From assembly GCF_004101865.1 (NCBI RefSeq), contig NZ_CP026118.1, positions 1,381,001-1,445,000 on the forward strand: a stretch of DNA of 64,000 nucleotides. The letters run 5' to 3'. The notes beneath the pieces are model-generated. The model saw nothing but the letters and a program-made list of their open reading frames with translations. It searched no databases and had not been told where the DNA came from. The DNA is from Halobacillus litoralis (GTDB lineage: Bacteria; Bacillota; Bacilli; Bacillales; Halobacillaceae). This document shows, one piece after another, positions 1 to 7,156 of this stretch. Every line of letters starts with the position of its first letter. The first letter of the stretch is position 1. The position numbers were made by a program, and so were the translations under genes.

Positions 1-216
1 ACTCGTCATGAATAAAGGAATATAATCAGCGATAGCAGCCTGGAGGCCATCTGCAAGGACTCCTAACCCAATGGTCACTCGACCATCAATGGAAATTGGG
101 ACTAGGAATAAAAGGACACCGATAAACGAAGGGATGAGAAATTTCATCCATTGCTTCATTGTAAAGGATGAGGATTGCTGAATTGGTTCTGTAACTTTCG
201 TCTGTTCAATTGCCAT
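1..216 (-). CDS. YjiH-family membrane protein, N-terminal part (runs off left edge)
   Basis: Only the first 72 codons are in the window. The start at 216 is preceded by a GGGGGA ribosome site. After a short cytoplasmic head the protein enters a membrane segment (FLIPSFIGVLLFLVPI) followed by a glycine-rich turn and VTIGLGVLADGLQ. The same order of segments opens the full-length YjiH-like protein at 37966-39357 (FIVPSLLGVLLFLFPI, then ITIGVGVMAETIQ), so the two are paralogues of the nucleoside-recognition (Gate) domain membrane family. Substrate is unknown. It is divergent from cypC, with a 188-base shared control region containing a 15-bp palindrome. Confidence 0.8.
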   Translation of the reverse strand, partial: MAIEQTKVTEPIQQSSSFTMKQWMKFLIPSFIGVLLFLVPISIDGRVTIGLGVLADGLQAAIADYIPLFMTS

Positions 217-275
217 GATGTTTCTTCCCCCTCTATCATTTTCATACAAATCAATGCATAAATAAACATTATTCG

Positions 276-290
276 ATAGTTAGTAACTAT
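276..290. promoter_or_regulatory. 15-bp perfect palindrome in divergent control region
   Basis: ATAGTTA-G-TAACTAT lies between the divergent YjiH-type gene and cypC. Perfect odd-centred palindromes of this size and AT content are typical of MarR/TetR-type operators, but no such regulator is adjacent in the window, so the binding protein is unknown. Confidence 0.4.
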
Positions 291-404
291 ACAATTTATC
301 GCATAAAAATTCAATAGTATTTTAAAAGATTCTAATATCGGTTTATCTTCTTCCAGAAGGAGGAATCTAGAACAATAAGAGACTGATATTTAGGAGGAGT
401 ACAT

Positions 405-1652
405 ATGGCCGTCAAAGTACCGAAAGATAATACGATTGACAACACATTGGCTATTTTCAAGGATGGTTACAATTTCATCCCCAACCGTGTACAGAACCAT
501 CATTTGGATGTATATGAAACGAGAGTATTGGGAGAAAAAGTCGCCCTCCTCAGTGGAATCGAAGGGGCGGAACTTTTTTATGACAGAAATCGGATGAACC
601 GGTCAGGAGCACTGCCGACAAGGGTTTTGAAAACACTATTCGGCGAAGGTGGGATTCAGACGATGGACGGCGACCCTCATACCCACCGTAAGCTTTTGTT
701 CATGTCCTTGATGACTCCTGAATCTTTGCAACACTTATACGAAATCACGACCAAAAACTGGGCTCAATTCACGAAAAAGTGGAGCAAGATGAAAAAGGTC
801 AACCTCTATGATGAGTCACGAGAACTCCTCTGCCGGACAGCGTGTGATTGGGCTGGTATTCCTTTAAATGAAAAAGAAGTGAATAAACGCACACGTGACC
901 TGAGCAACATGATTGATGGCTTCAGTGCCATCGGGCCGAAACATATTGAAAGCCGACGTGCACGGAAACGGTCGGAAGCGTGGATCGAGGACTTGATCAT
1001 AAAAGTCAGAAATGGAGAAATGGAAGCTGAAAAAGGAAAAGCTGTATATGAGATGGCTATGCACCGAAATGTAGAGGGCGAGTCATTAGATGCACGTATG
1101 GCAGCTGTTGAAACGCTTAACGTAATTAGGCCACTCGTCGCCATCTCGAAGTTTCTGACTTTCGGTGCTGTTGCGCTGGAGGAATATCCCGAAACACGAA
1201 CTCGCGTTTCTTTAGATGATGAATATTTGTTCATGTTCACTCAAGAAATCCGACGCTTCTATCCATTCGTCCCATTTCTTGGGGCGAGAGTCGACCATGA
1301 CTTCACATGGCAGGAGTACCCTTTCAAAAAAAATCAGCTAGTTTTGATTGATGTTTATGGAATCAATCACGATCCACGGATATGGGAGAAGCCGGACGAA
1401 TTCAATCCAGAAAGGTTTTTGAATTGGGACGGAGGATTGTTTGATCTCATTCCGCAAGGGGGCGGCGGTTATTATAATGGACACCGCTGTCCAGGCGAAT
1501 GGGCGACTATCGAAGTGCTTCAGGCGAGTTTTCGTTATATGACAAAACACCTCGGTTATGAGGTGCCGAAACAGGATTATAGCTACAGCTTAAAAAAAAT
1601 GCCCGCCCTTCCGAAAAGCGGGTTCATTATGAAGAATGTCCATTATAAATGA
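405..1652 (+). CDS. cypC: Fatty-acid peroxygenase cytochrome P450, CYP152 family
   Basis: Full-length CYP152 enzyme (415 aa; family about 415-430), which uses hydrogen peroxide rather than a redox partner to hydroxylate long-chain fatty acids at the alpha or beta carbon. The haem-ligand loop is QGGGGYYNGHRCPGEW with Cys362. Arg242-Pro243 (IRPLVAI) match the substrate-carboxylate-binding pair of B. subtilis P450-BSbeta, in the same numbering. Residue 85 is Gln, as in BSbeta, where the decarboxylating OleT enzyme has His. No signal peptide, so cytosolic. AGGAGG at 392-397 fixes the start. A YetF-like gene follows 79 bases later. Confidence 0.95.
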   Translation: MAVKVPKDNTIDNTLAIFKDGYNFIPNRVQNHHLDVYETRVLGEKVALLSGIEGAELFYDRNRMNRSGALPTRVLKTLFGEGGIQTMDGDPHTHRKLLFMSLMTPESLQHLYEITTKNWAQFTKKWSKMKKVNLYDESRELLCRTACDWAGIPLNEKEVNKRTRDLSNMIDGFSAIGPKHIESRRARKRSEAWIEDLIIKVRNGEMEAEKGKAVYEMAMHRNVEGESLDARMAAVETLNVIRPLVAISKFLTFGAVALEEYPETRTRVSLDDEYLFMFTQEIRRFYPFVPFLGARVDHDFTWQEYPFKKNQLVLIDVYGINHDPRIWEKPDEFNPERFLNWDGGLFDLIPQGGGGYYNGHRCPGEWATIEVLQASFRYMTKHLGYEVPKQDYSYSLKKMPALPKSGFIMKNVHYK

Positions 1653-1669
1653 ATGGGGTTACAACGAGG

Positions 1670-1698
1670 CGCTCAGGGCAAAGGCTCTGAGCGTTATT
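1670..1698 (+). terminator. Weak hairpin after cypC
   Basis: CGCTCAG (1670-1676) pairs with CTGAGCG (1687-1693), with inner GC pairs, followed by TTATT. The poor U tract suggests an attenuating rather than a full terminator between cypC and the next gene. Confidence 0.45.
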
Positions 1699-1731
1699 CA
1701 TTACTCACATACCAATAGAGGAGAGAATAAA

Positions 1732-2256
1732 ATGTTTTTTGATAGTTGGATAAGTGTTTTCAAAATAATTATGATGGCGCTGCTCATTTATCCTGCCGTT
1801 ATTTTGCTATTAAGAATTTCAGGAAAGCGAACATTATCAAAAATGAACATGTTTGATTTGGTTATTACTGTAGCTATAGGATCGACCGTTGCTACCATCC
1901 TTTTATCAAGTCAAGTCAAATGGCTGGATGGGATTGCTGCGTTATCCTCCCTTATCTTTCTTCAATACGCTGTAACATGGCTGGAGGTGCGTTCAAAAAC
2001 ATTCACTTCTTTTGTAAAAGGCGAACCGCAATTGCTAATGTACCAGGGGGAGATGGTGGAAACAGCTATGAAAAAGGAGCGTGTGAAAGCAGATGAGATC
2101 AGGCAGGCGATCCGATCACAAGGAGTGTATTCGCTAGGGCGAGTAAAAGCGGTAGTACTTGAAACAGATGGGTCGTTTTCAGTAATCACGAAAGAGACCG
2201 ATCCCGGAGATAGTTCTTTAAAGGACGTAGATGGAATGCAAGCACCAAAAAAATGA
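1732..2256 (+). CDS. DUF421 (YetF-like) membrane protein
   Basis: A 174-aa protein of the YetF/YkjA/YrbG family. Three membrane segments occupy about residues 10-90, including the conserved RISGKRTLSKMNMFDLVITVAIGS region, and the rest is a cytosolic alpha/beta domain with GEPQLLMYQGEMVETAMKKERV and a late conserved SVITKE strand. In spore formers related proteins act in spore or membrane homeostasis; the exact role here is unknown. The start was placed at 1732 behind a GGAGAG site; an upstream in-frame start at 1636 would overlap cypC and add 32 unrelated residues. Gene ends inside the stem of a terminator shared with the converging neighbour. Confidence 0.85.
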   Translation: MFFDSWISVFKIIMMALLIYPAVILLLRISGKRTLSKMNMFDLVITVAIGSTVATILLSSQVKWLDGIAALSSLIFLQYAVTWLEVRSKTFTSFVKGEPQLLMYQGEMVETAMKKERVKADEIRQAIRSQGVYSLGRVKAVVLETDGSFSVITKETDPGDSSLKDVDGMQAPKK

Positions 2257-2280
2257 GGTGAACCCAATGGGTTCACCTCA
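2247..2280 (-). terminator. Intrinsic terminator of the AI-2E family gene
   Basis: A perfect 12-bp stem (2254-2265 with 2269-2280, loop AAT) overlaps both converging stop codons. Seven T residues follow on the minus strand, so it serves mainly the minus-strand gene. Confidence 0.85.
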
Positions 2281-3336
2281 CGTTGGATGGTACAATCGAT
2301 AAAACTGATATATATGCTTTGCCAGCACCTTCAGTACGGAGTAGGTAGGTACAGCAACAATCATTCCTACCACCCCATATAAAGGGGCGGCTACAACGAG
2401 CAAAAGAATGACAGTCAAAGGATGAATATCTAAACGCTCTCCAAATACAAACGGAGCGACAAGGTTGCTTTCCAATTGTTGAACGACGATAAAGATAATG
2501 ATTACGTAAATCGCCATGGATGGTGCCTGCATCAGCGCGATTACTATGGCTGGAATCGCACCAATCACGGGGCCGACAAATGGAATGACACAAGTGAAAA
2601 GCACTAATATACCTAACAGTAAAGCATAGTCCAGTCCAATCAATACATAACCGATATACGTCAGCACCCCATCCACCGCTGCAATAGTCACTTGACCGAC
2701 GATGTAGGAGGATACCATATAATCCAGATCCTGCAACAGCTTTTCGCCTCTAGGCTTATGCTTACTAGGTAAGGCCCGTTTCAAGAAAGGGATCAACTTA
2801 TGGCCATCTTTCAGGAGGAAAAATAAAACAAAGGGGACGATGACCAAAACCGTCGTAGCCCCGGCGATCGTAGAAAATACTTCTGTCATATGTTCACCGA
2901 TTTTCGTAGTGAGGTTCCCGAAGTATTCCGTCAATCGTTGCCGGATAGATACCCCGGAAACTACCCCCATATCGTTTTCCTCGATTTTTTTACTCGCTTC
3001 TTCAGCCGTTTGTTTTAATTTATCAGGGAGTTGAGAAATATTGCTTACTTGCTTTTGAATTGTTCCTGCCAACAGCCGGAATGCACCGTAAAGAATCCCC
3101 CCTATAGCCGCATATACTGCTAAAATCGCAACAGGCAAAGGAACCACCTTAGCGATCCAATGAACAACAGGCCTTAATATATAGAAAAGAAATCCCGCGA
3201 TCAAAAATGGATAGAACAGCGTACCAGTAATCGTTTTAACCGGTTGCAGCAGTTCCAATTTTTCCAGGAAATAATATAGAATCAAGATGAGGATTGCCGC
3301 TGTTATGTATTTGAAGAATGAGTGTTTGATCCACAT
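2278..3336 (-). CDS. AI-2E family transporter / permease
   Basis: 352-aa polytopic membrane protein of the large AI-2E exporter family (the Bacillus YdbI, YueF and YtvI group). It has two N-terminal hairpin membrane segments (about 10-80), a long amphipathic extracytoplasmic stretch (about 90-150), then five or six C-terminal segments with the family motif FVGPVIGAIPAIVIAL and the final QLESNLVAPFVFGERLDIHPLTVILLLVVAAPLYGVVGMI-type block. Some family members export the AI-2 signal, others are Na+/H+ antiporters; substrate cannot be told here. GGTGG precedes the ATG. Single-gene unit with its own terminator. Confidence 0.9.
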   Translation of the reverse strand: MWIKHSFFKYITAAILILILYYFLEKLELLQPVKTITGTLFYPFLIAGFLFYILRPVVHWIAKVVPLPVAILAVYAAIGGILYGAFRLLAGTIQKQVSNISQLPDKLKQTAEEASKKIEENDMGVVSGVSIRQRLTEYFGNLTTKIGEHMTEVFSTIAGATTVLVIVPFVLFFLLKDGHKLIPFLKRALPSKHKPRGEKLLQDLDYMVSSYIVGQVTIAAVDGVLTYIGYVLIGLDYALLLGILVLFTCVIPFVGPVIGAIPAIVIALMQAPSMAIYVIIIFIVVQQLESNLVAPFVFGERLDIHPLTVILLLVVAAPLYGVVGMIVAVPTYSVLKVLAKHIYQFYRLYHPT

Positions 3337-3804
3337 TTAATTTCACCACCTATACCCCATTCATTCACTTTTTCACCAAGGATTAAACCGGAATAACAAA
3401 AGCCACCAGTCCTATCCGGCCACGACACACTTATTTAATCCAGCGAAGGGGTTTAATTACTACAATGGAGAGGATGCAGTTGGAGGCACAGGTTATTGAC
3501 AAACCGTTTCCCAGACAGAAAAATCTGCGGTTCGATAATTATGTCGTACTGCATAACGGAGTGCATGTTATTCTCTACTTTCTGCCACACCAAAATGTGA
3601 AACGAGATTCTTCTTTTCCTTATTCAACCTCAACCACGCAAAATTATAACCGCCAACGAAATGTCATCCAATGGAGCTGTCATTCTCAAGCTCGCTACTT
3701 TTCCGGCCCCTTTTTCCAAAAAACCAACTCCCTTATTTCTCTATATACTCTAACATATAGTCAGAAAATAACAGTATACAAGCAATGGAACAAGACCAGC
3801 TTTA
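3337..3804. other. Long intergenic stretch without a convincing gene
   Basis: About 470 bases between the AI-2E family start and the first TnrA box. An open frame of 114 codons runs at 3465-3809 but has no ribosome site, no family resemblance and overlaps the TnrA box, so it is not called. A CTATAT/ATATAG inverted repeat is near 3740. Nothing else is evident. Confidence 0.5.
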
Positions 3805-3821
3805 TGTAAGGAATTATGACA
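3805..3821 (+). promoter_or_regulatory. TnrA/GlnR box 1
   Basis: TGTAA-N7-TGACA fits the consensus TGTNA-N7-TNACA exactly. It lies 31 bp (about three helical turns) upstream of a second perfect box, on the same face of the DNA. Confidence 0.8.
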
Positions 3822-3835
3822 TGTTAAAACATTTA

Positions 3836-3852
3836 TGTTAGATTTCCTTACA
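3836..3852 (+). promoter_or_regulatory. TnrA/GlnR box 2
   Basis: TGTTA-N7-TTACA is a perfect box centred at 3844, which is 50 bp before the start point predicted from the -10 element at 3882. TnrA-activated promoters in B. subtilis have their box centred about 49-51 bp upstream, so the geometry indicates activation. Confidence 0.85.
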
Positions 3853-3858
3853 TAAATG

Positions 3859-3887
3859 GTGACATTATGCTTCAATTCCATTATTCT
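3859..3887 (+). promoter_or_regulatory. Sigma-A promoter of the fbpA-like/tnrA unit
   Basis: -35 GTGACA (3859-3864), 17-bp spacer, -10 TATTCT (3882-3887). The imperfect elements and the well-placed TnrA box suggest an activator-dependent promoter. Predicted start near 3894, giving a 75-base leader. Confidence 0.65.
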
Positions 3888-3968
3888 ATAGTCAATACAT
3901 CAAATAGGAGGTAAACACCAGTCGTGCTATTCACCGAATTCACAACAATAAAACGGGAGTGAAATACC

Positions 3969-4124
3969 ATGAAAAACCACTTAAGAATCGCTGTAGAAAG
4001 TATGAAAGAACATTATATTAAAAAACTCATCGATTCAGGAATGTATCACCATTCCGACAAGGCGCTCCACTCCCTTACATTGACTGAATTAGAGACCTTA
4101 GTTGAACGGATTCACCGCCCTTAA
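3969..4124 (+). CDS. Small FbpA-like basic protein
   Basis: 51-aa protein beginning MKNHLRIAVESMKEHYIKKL and ending with LTLTELETLVERIHRP. It fits the pattern of the Fur-regulated basic protein A family: an N-terminal LR-AVE helix, KK-LI-GMY in the middle and an LTL-ELE C-terminal helix. In B. subtilis FbpA helps the FsrA small RNA in the iron-sparing response. Here it sits 29 bases upstream of tnrA and behind TnrA boxes, not an evident Fur box, so nitrogen rather than iron control is inferred. The ribosome site is poor (AACGGGAGTG some distance upstream). Family assignment is from memory of the motif and is tentative. Confidence 0.65.
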   Translation: MKNHLRIAVESMKEHYIKKLIDSGMYHHSDKALHSLTLTELETLVERIHRP

Positions 4125-4153
4125 GACTCAAGTATCTTTAAGGAGGAGAAGTG

Positions 4154-4456
4154 ATGTCATCATATAAGAACAAAAAGGTTATCTCTATAGGAACCGTCAA
4201 CGAATTAACCGGTTTGTCCCTCAGACAGATCCGCTATTACGAAGAAAGACAATTGATTTATCCAGAGAGGACGAAAAGAGGAACACGGAAGTATTCATTT
4301 TCCGATGTGGAAATGCTTATGCAAATTGCAGATAAACGGGAAGAAGGCGTCCAGACGTATGAAATAAGGAAAGATCTTTTAGGATCTAACAAAGGAAAAG
4401 TAATGGAAAGAATGTTGCGCGGTCAATTGAACGCCCACTTCAAATTGAATAAATAA
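4154..4456 (+). CDS. tnrA: Nitrogen regulator TnrA (MerR/GlnR family)
   Basis: 100-aa MerR-type regulator. Residues about 8-75 form the winged helix ([41 protein letters not shown] is the GlnR/TnrA recognition region). The C-terminus RGQLNAHF is the TnrA-specific tail that contacts feedback-inhibited glutamine synthetase; GlnR has a different, longer tail. TnrA activates nitrogen-scavenging genes when glutamine is short. AGGAGG at 4141-4146 suits the ATG at 4154 better than a GTG at 4151. Two TnrA boxes upstream of the cotranscribed small gene imply autoregulation. Confidence 0.93.
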   Translation: MSSYKNKKVISIGTVNELTGLSLRQIRYYEERQLIYPERTKRGTRKYSFSDVEMLMQIADKREEGVQTYEIRKDLLGSNKGKVMERMLRGQLNAHFKLNK

Positions 4457-4475
4457 ATTCTGTATCGGTTCAGGC

Positions 4476-4511
4476 AGCCCTCAGGCACCCCTAGGTCTAG
4501 GGCTTTTTTTA
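4476..4511 (+). terminator. Terminator after tnrA
   Basis: AGCCCT (4476-4481) pairs with AGGGCT (4499-4504), followed by seven T residues. Confidence 0.75.
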
Positions 4512-4607
4512 TATCTCCTATTCCCTGCCATAACACAATCATCAGGACCAATCGGAAATTCGGAAGTACTTGGTAGGTGTCCGCTAAATACTTTTAATTA
4601 ATATATC

Positions 4608-4636
4608 TTGACTTCGAAATAAATAGAGAGTATTAT
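4608..4636 (+). promoter_or_regulatory. Sigma-A promoter of the yceI-like gene
   Basis: -35 TTGACT (4608-4613), exactly 17 bp, -10 TATTAT (4631-4636). The AAATAAATA motif occurs once inside the spacer and again near 4660, a possible repressor half-site pair. Confidence 0.75.
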
Positions 4637-4681
4637 ATTATTTAGAATCCAAAATAAATATATACAGGGGGAGTTTTTTTT

Positions 4682-5212
4682 ATGACTAAATTAGTATTAG
4701 ACCAAGTTCACAGCAGTCTTAATTTTCAAATCAAACACATGATGGTTTCCAAGGCAAAAGGTGAATTTCAGGAGTTTGATGTTCAGTTCGCCGGCGACAT
4801 AAATGACCTTACTTCTGCCCAGGTTACAGTATCCATCCCAGTCACTTCTATCAATACAAGGAACGAACAACGCGACGGGCATCTCCGTTCAGGTGACTTT
4901 TTTGAAGCAGAGAAACACCCGCATCTCGTCTTCGAAAGTAAATCCATTAAAAAAATCTCTGACGAAGAATACGAAGTGACAGGAGATTTTACAATCAAAG
5001 GTGTAACGAACGAAGAGACTTTCACCGTCGAGTACAACGGAACTTCCAAAAGCCCGATGGACGGCAGCACAATAGCCGGTTTTGATGTCACCGGAAAAAT
5101 CAACCGTGAAGCGTACGGTATGACATACAATGCAGCCATCGAAACAGGCGGTATGTTGTTAGGAAAAGATGTTAAATTCGAAGGAAACTTTGAATTCGTC
5201 GTAGAGCAGTAA
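4682..5212 (+). CDS. YceI family lipid-binding protein
   Basis: 176-aa lipocalin-like beta barrel of the YceI family, which bind polyisoprenoid or other amphiphilic lipids. Family hallmarks are the opening LDQVHSSLNFQIKHMMVSKAKGEF, then SIPVTSINTRNEQRDGHLRSGDFFEAEKHPHLVFES, and the closing MTYNAAIETGGMLLGKDVKFEGNFEF. There is no signal peptide, so the protein is cytosolic as in other Bacillus members. GGGGGA precedes the start. It is a single-gene unit with a clear promoter and a strong terminator. YceI genes in Firmicutes are often induced by electrophile or thiol stress; that is only suggested here. Confidence 0.92.
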   Translation: MTKLVLDQVHSSLNFQIKHMMVSKAKGEFQEFDVQFAGDINDLTSAQVTVSIPVTSINTRNEQRDGHLRSGDFFEAEKHPHLVFESKSIKKISDEEYEVTGDFTIKGVTNEETFTVEYNGTSKSPMDGSTIAGFDVTGKINREAYGMTYNAAIETGGMLLGKDVKFEGNFEFVVEQ

Positions 5213-5234
5213 AGGAAAAAATCCATCCCTTAAG

Positions 5235-5276
5235 AAAACAGCTGAGCTCATATTACATGAGCTCAGCTGTTTTTCT
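5235..5276. terminator. Bidirectional terminator after yceI-like gene
   Basis: A perfect 14-bp stem (5237-5250 with 5258-5271), 7-base loop, with T-rich tail on the plus strand and A-rich entry for the converging zinc-finger gene. Confidence 0.9.
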
Positions 5277-5403
5277 TCTGGTGGCAGATTCCCTGGTTCA
5301 TATTTGGTAAACAATCAATTTCATAACGTCATGCCAATCCCACGATAAATTCACATTATTATTTTGTGGATGAAAAACGTCCAATTCCAACATAATCGGA
5401 CGC

Positions 5404-5721
5404 TTAAATATTGAAATAAAGCGGGTGATGCAGGCTGCATCTTTCATTGAATGTGTGATGGCATTCCGGACAACCTCTCACTTCCATATACTCCTCAATC
5501 GTTAATTCATGCTGACAATTTCCACATAAAATCCCTTGTTGATTCCACTTTTCCTGAGGCCACTTTGTAGGAGGATGATCAGCATGATCCTGATGGCAAT
5601 AGTAGCAGGCGTAATACTCCTGACAGCAGTGGAATTTGATCGCTATGATGTCCACTTCGGTATTGTAATGAGCACATCGGGATCGTGGGTCAACTGCTGT
5701 ACCTTTGACGTGAAGATTCAT
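5404..5721 (-). CDS. CHY-type zinc finger protein
   Basis: 105-aa protein rich in Cys and His. In order: CAHY near residue 16, FHCCQEYYACYYCHQDHADH, CGNCQHEL, then GCPECHHTFNERCSLHH. This is the CHY zinc-finger fold, which binds three zinc ions; the bacterial single-domain proteins have no established function, whereas the eukaryotic relative Hot13 works in mitochondrial redox handling of Cys-rich proteins. GGGGGG before the ATG at 5721 fixes the start (an earlier in-frame ATG at 5736 would overlap this site). Transcribed alone, convergent with the yceI-like gene. Confidence 0.88.
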   Translation of the reverse strand: MNLHVKGTAVDPRSRCAHYNTEVDIIAIKFHCCQEYYACYYCHQDHADHPPTKWPQEKWNQQGILCGNCQHELTIEEYMEVRGCPECHHTFNERCSLHHPLYFNI

Positions 5722-5881
5722 AAGAACTCCCCCCATAATTTAAAGAGCTTTCACTCACATTCTTATCTATCCTATTTCCTTCCTATTAGACTCTCTTTTT
5801 AATTAAGGTTAAACGACTAAGATGAATCCACTTACATAATTTCTACTATTATAACACTTCATCCCCTTCCAAAAATAGACT

Positions 5882-5914
5882 CCTCAGGTCATCCAGAATC
5901 TGGATGACCTGAGG
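5882..5914 (-). terminator. Terminator hairpin, copy 1 of a duplicated 33-base sequence
   Basis: A perfect 15-bp stem with loop AAT follows the MFS gene. The 33 bases are identical to the core of the hairpin at 8950-8988. Confidence 0.75.
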
Positions 5915-5946
5915 AAAACGGAGGGAAAGGAACTTAAGAAAATGGT

Positions 5947-7140
5947 TCATTCACCTTTGTACAAGGGGTGTAAGAGGAACAGAATGATTAACAAGAAAGT
6001 TACACTGATTACTCCGTTCCATTGAAATTGTTCCCATAAGGTGCCTACGGCTGTACTGCCGATGGCGACACCGATATAGTAACTGATTAAATAGAATCCT
6101 GACGCTCCGCTCCGGTGGTGTGTCGCAGATTTGCTTACAAGCGCTGCTGCCATTGAGTGAGCGACAAAGAACCCCATGCAGATTAAAGATAACCCGGACA
6201 GAACCAGTATCCCGGATGAGATAGACGTCAACATTACTCCGATGATCAGCAAAATGACGCCTGTAAACATAACTTTTTTCAAACCGAAAGCATCCGAGAA
6301 TCTCCCGGCTATAGGCGGAGCCAAAACACCGAAGATGTAGGCAGAGTAAGTGAGCGCTATCCATTTCAAGGACCATGTGAATGGCTCTTCTTGTAAGTAG
6401 AAAGGTACATAAGTCCAGATAGCTGTAAATACAATTTGCAGCAAAACTCCCAGCAAAAACAACACGAGCATGTGGGCGTTTTTCAAGTGCACAAGCATTC
6501 CTTGCAGATCCTCCACTATACGCTGATCTGTTTCCCTGAAAAATCGCTCCTCAGGAAGCATGAACATAAATGAGAAGGTGGCAATTAAGCTGAATCCAGC
6601 AAATGACCATAGGGTGATTCTCCAGTCGAAAAAATCGGTCATATAACCACCGACAATTCGCCCTCCCATCCCTCCAAGAGCATTGCTTGAGATATACAAA
6701 GTCATGGCAAGACCTAAGTGTTTATGCGCCATTTCCTCTCCCAAATAACCCATGGCAGCAGCCGGAATCCCAGCTAGAAAGAAACCTTGTATCACTCTGA
6801 AGGTCACCATCCACTCAAAGGAAGGTGTGAAAGGAATGACAAGTAAGGACAAGGCTGTGACAATCAGGGACCCTTTCATGACAAGGGAACGTCCATAACG
6901 ATCGGCAACGAAGCCTAACACGAAAAGACCCGCCACCATGGCCAGTACGCAAGCGGACATAAGAAAGCTTGCTTCTGTTGCTGAAATGTTCAGCTGACTC
7001 GTAAAAACAGGGAGCAGTGGCTGGAAAACATAAAGTGTTGAGAAAACGGATAAGGAAGCGAGCATCAATGCAATGGTTACACGCCAAAAACTCATTTCAT
7101 CCGGTGTGTAGGGTGTAACGTTTTCGCAATTCGCTTCCAT
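5947..7140 (-). CDS. MFS transporter, drug/sugar efflux type
   Basis: 397 aa with twelve predicted membrane segments. The MFS signature between segments 2 and 3 is GFVADRYGRSLVM and between 4 and 5 RVIQGFFLAGIPAAAMGYLGEE; the repeat signature in the second half is GRFSDAFGLKKVM. It resembles the YnfM/arabinose-efflux-like subgroup. Substrate unknown. The AAAGGA site overlaps the end of the symporter gene and suits the ATG at 7140; an in-frame ATG at 7149 would sit on the ribosome site. Follows the SLC13 gene by 16 bases, so the two are cotranscribed and may handle related anions. Confidence 0.9.
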   Translation of the reverse strand: MEANCENVTPYTPDEMSFWRVTIALMLASLSVFSTLYVFQPLLPVFTSQLNISATEASFLMSACVLAMVAGLFVLGFVADRYGRSLVMKGSLIVTALSLLVIPFTPSFEWMVTFRVIQGFFLAGIPAAAMGYLGEEMAHKHLGLAMTLYISSNALGGMGGRIVGGYMTDFFDWRITLWSFAGFSLIATFSFMFMLPEERFFRETDQRIVEDLQGMLVHLKNAHMLVLFLLGVLLQIVFTAIWTYVPFYLQEEPFTWSLKWIALTYSAYIFGVLAPPIAGRFSDAFGLKKVMFTGVILLIIGVMLTSISSGILVLSGLSLICMGFFVAHSMAAALVSKSATHHRSGASGFYLISYYIGVAIGSTAVGTLWEQFQWNGVISVTFLLIILFLLHPLYKGE

Positions 7141-7156
7141 TATGATCATCCTTTAT

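Noticed and set aside
3465..3809. 114-codon open frame upstream of the TnrA boxes
   Set aside because: No ribosome site, no recognisable domain, composition unlike neighbouring proteins, and its end overlaps the first TnrA box.
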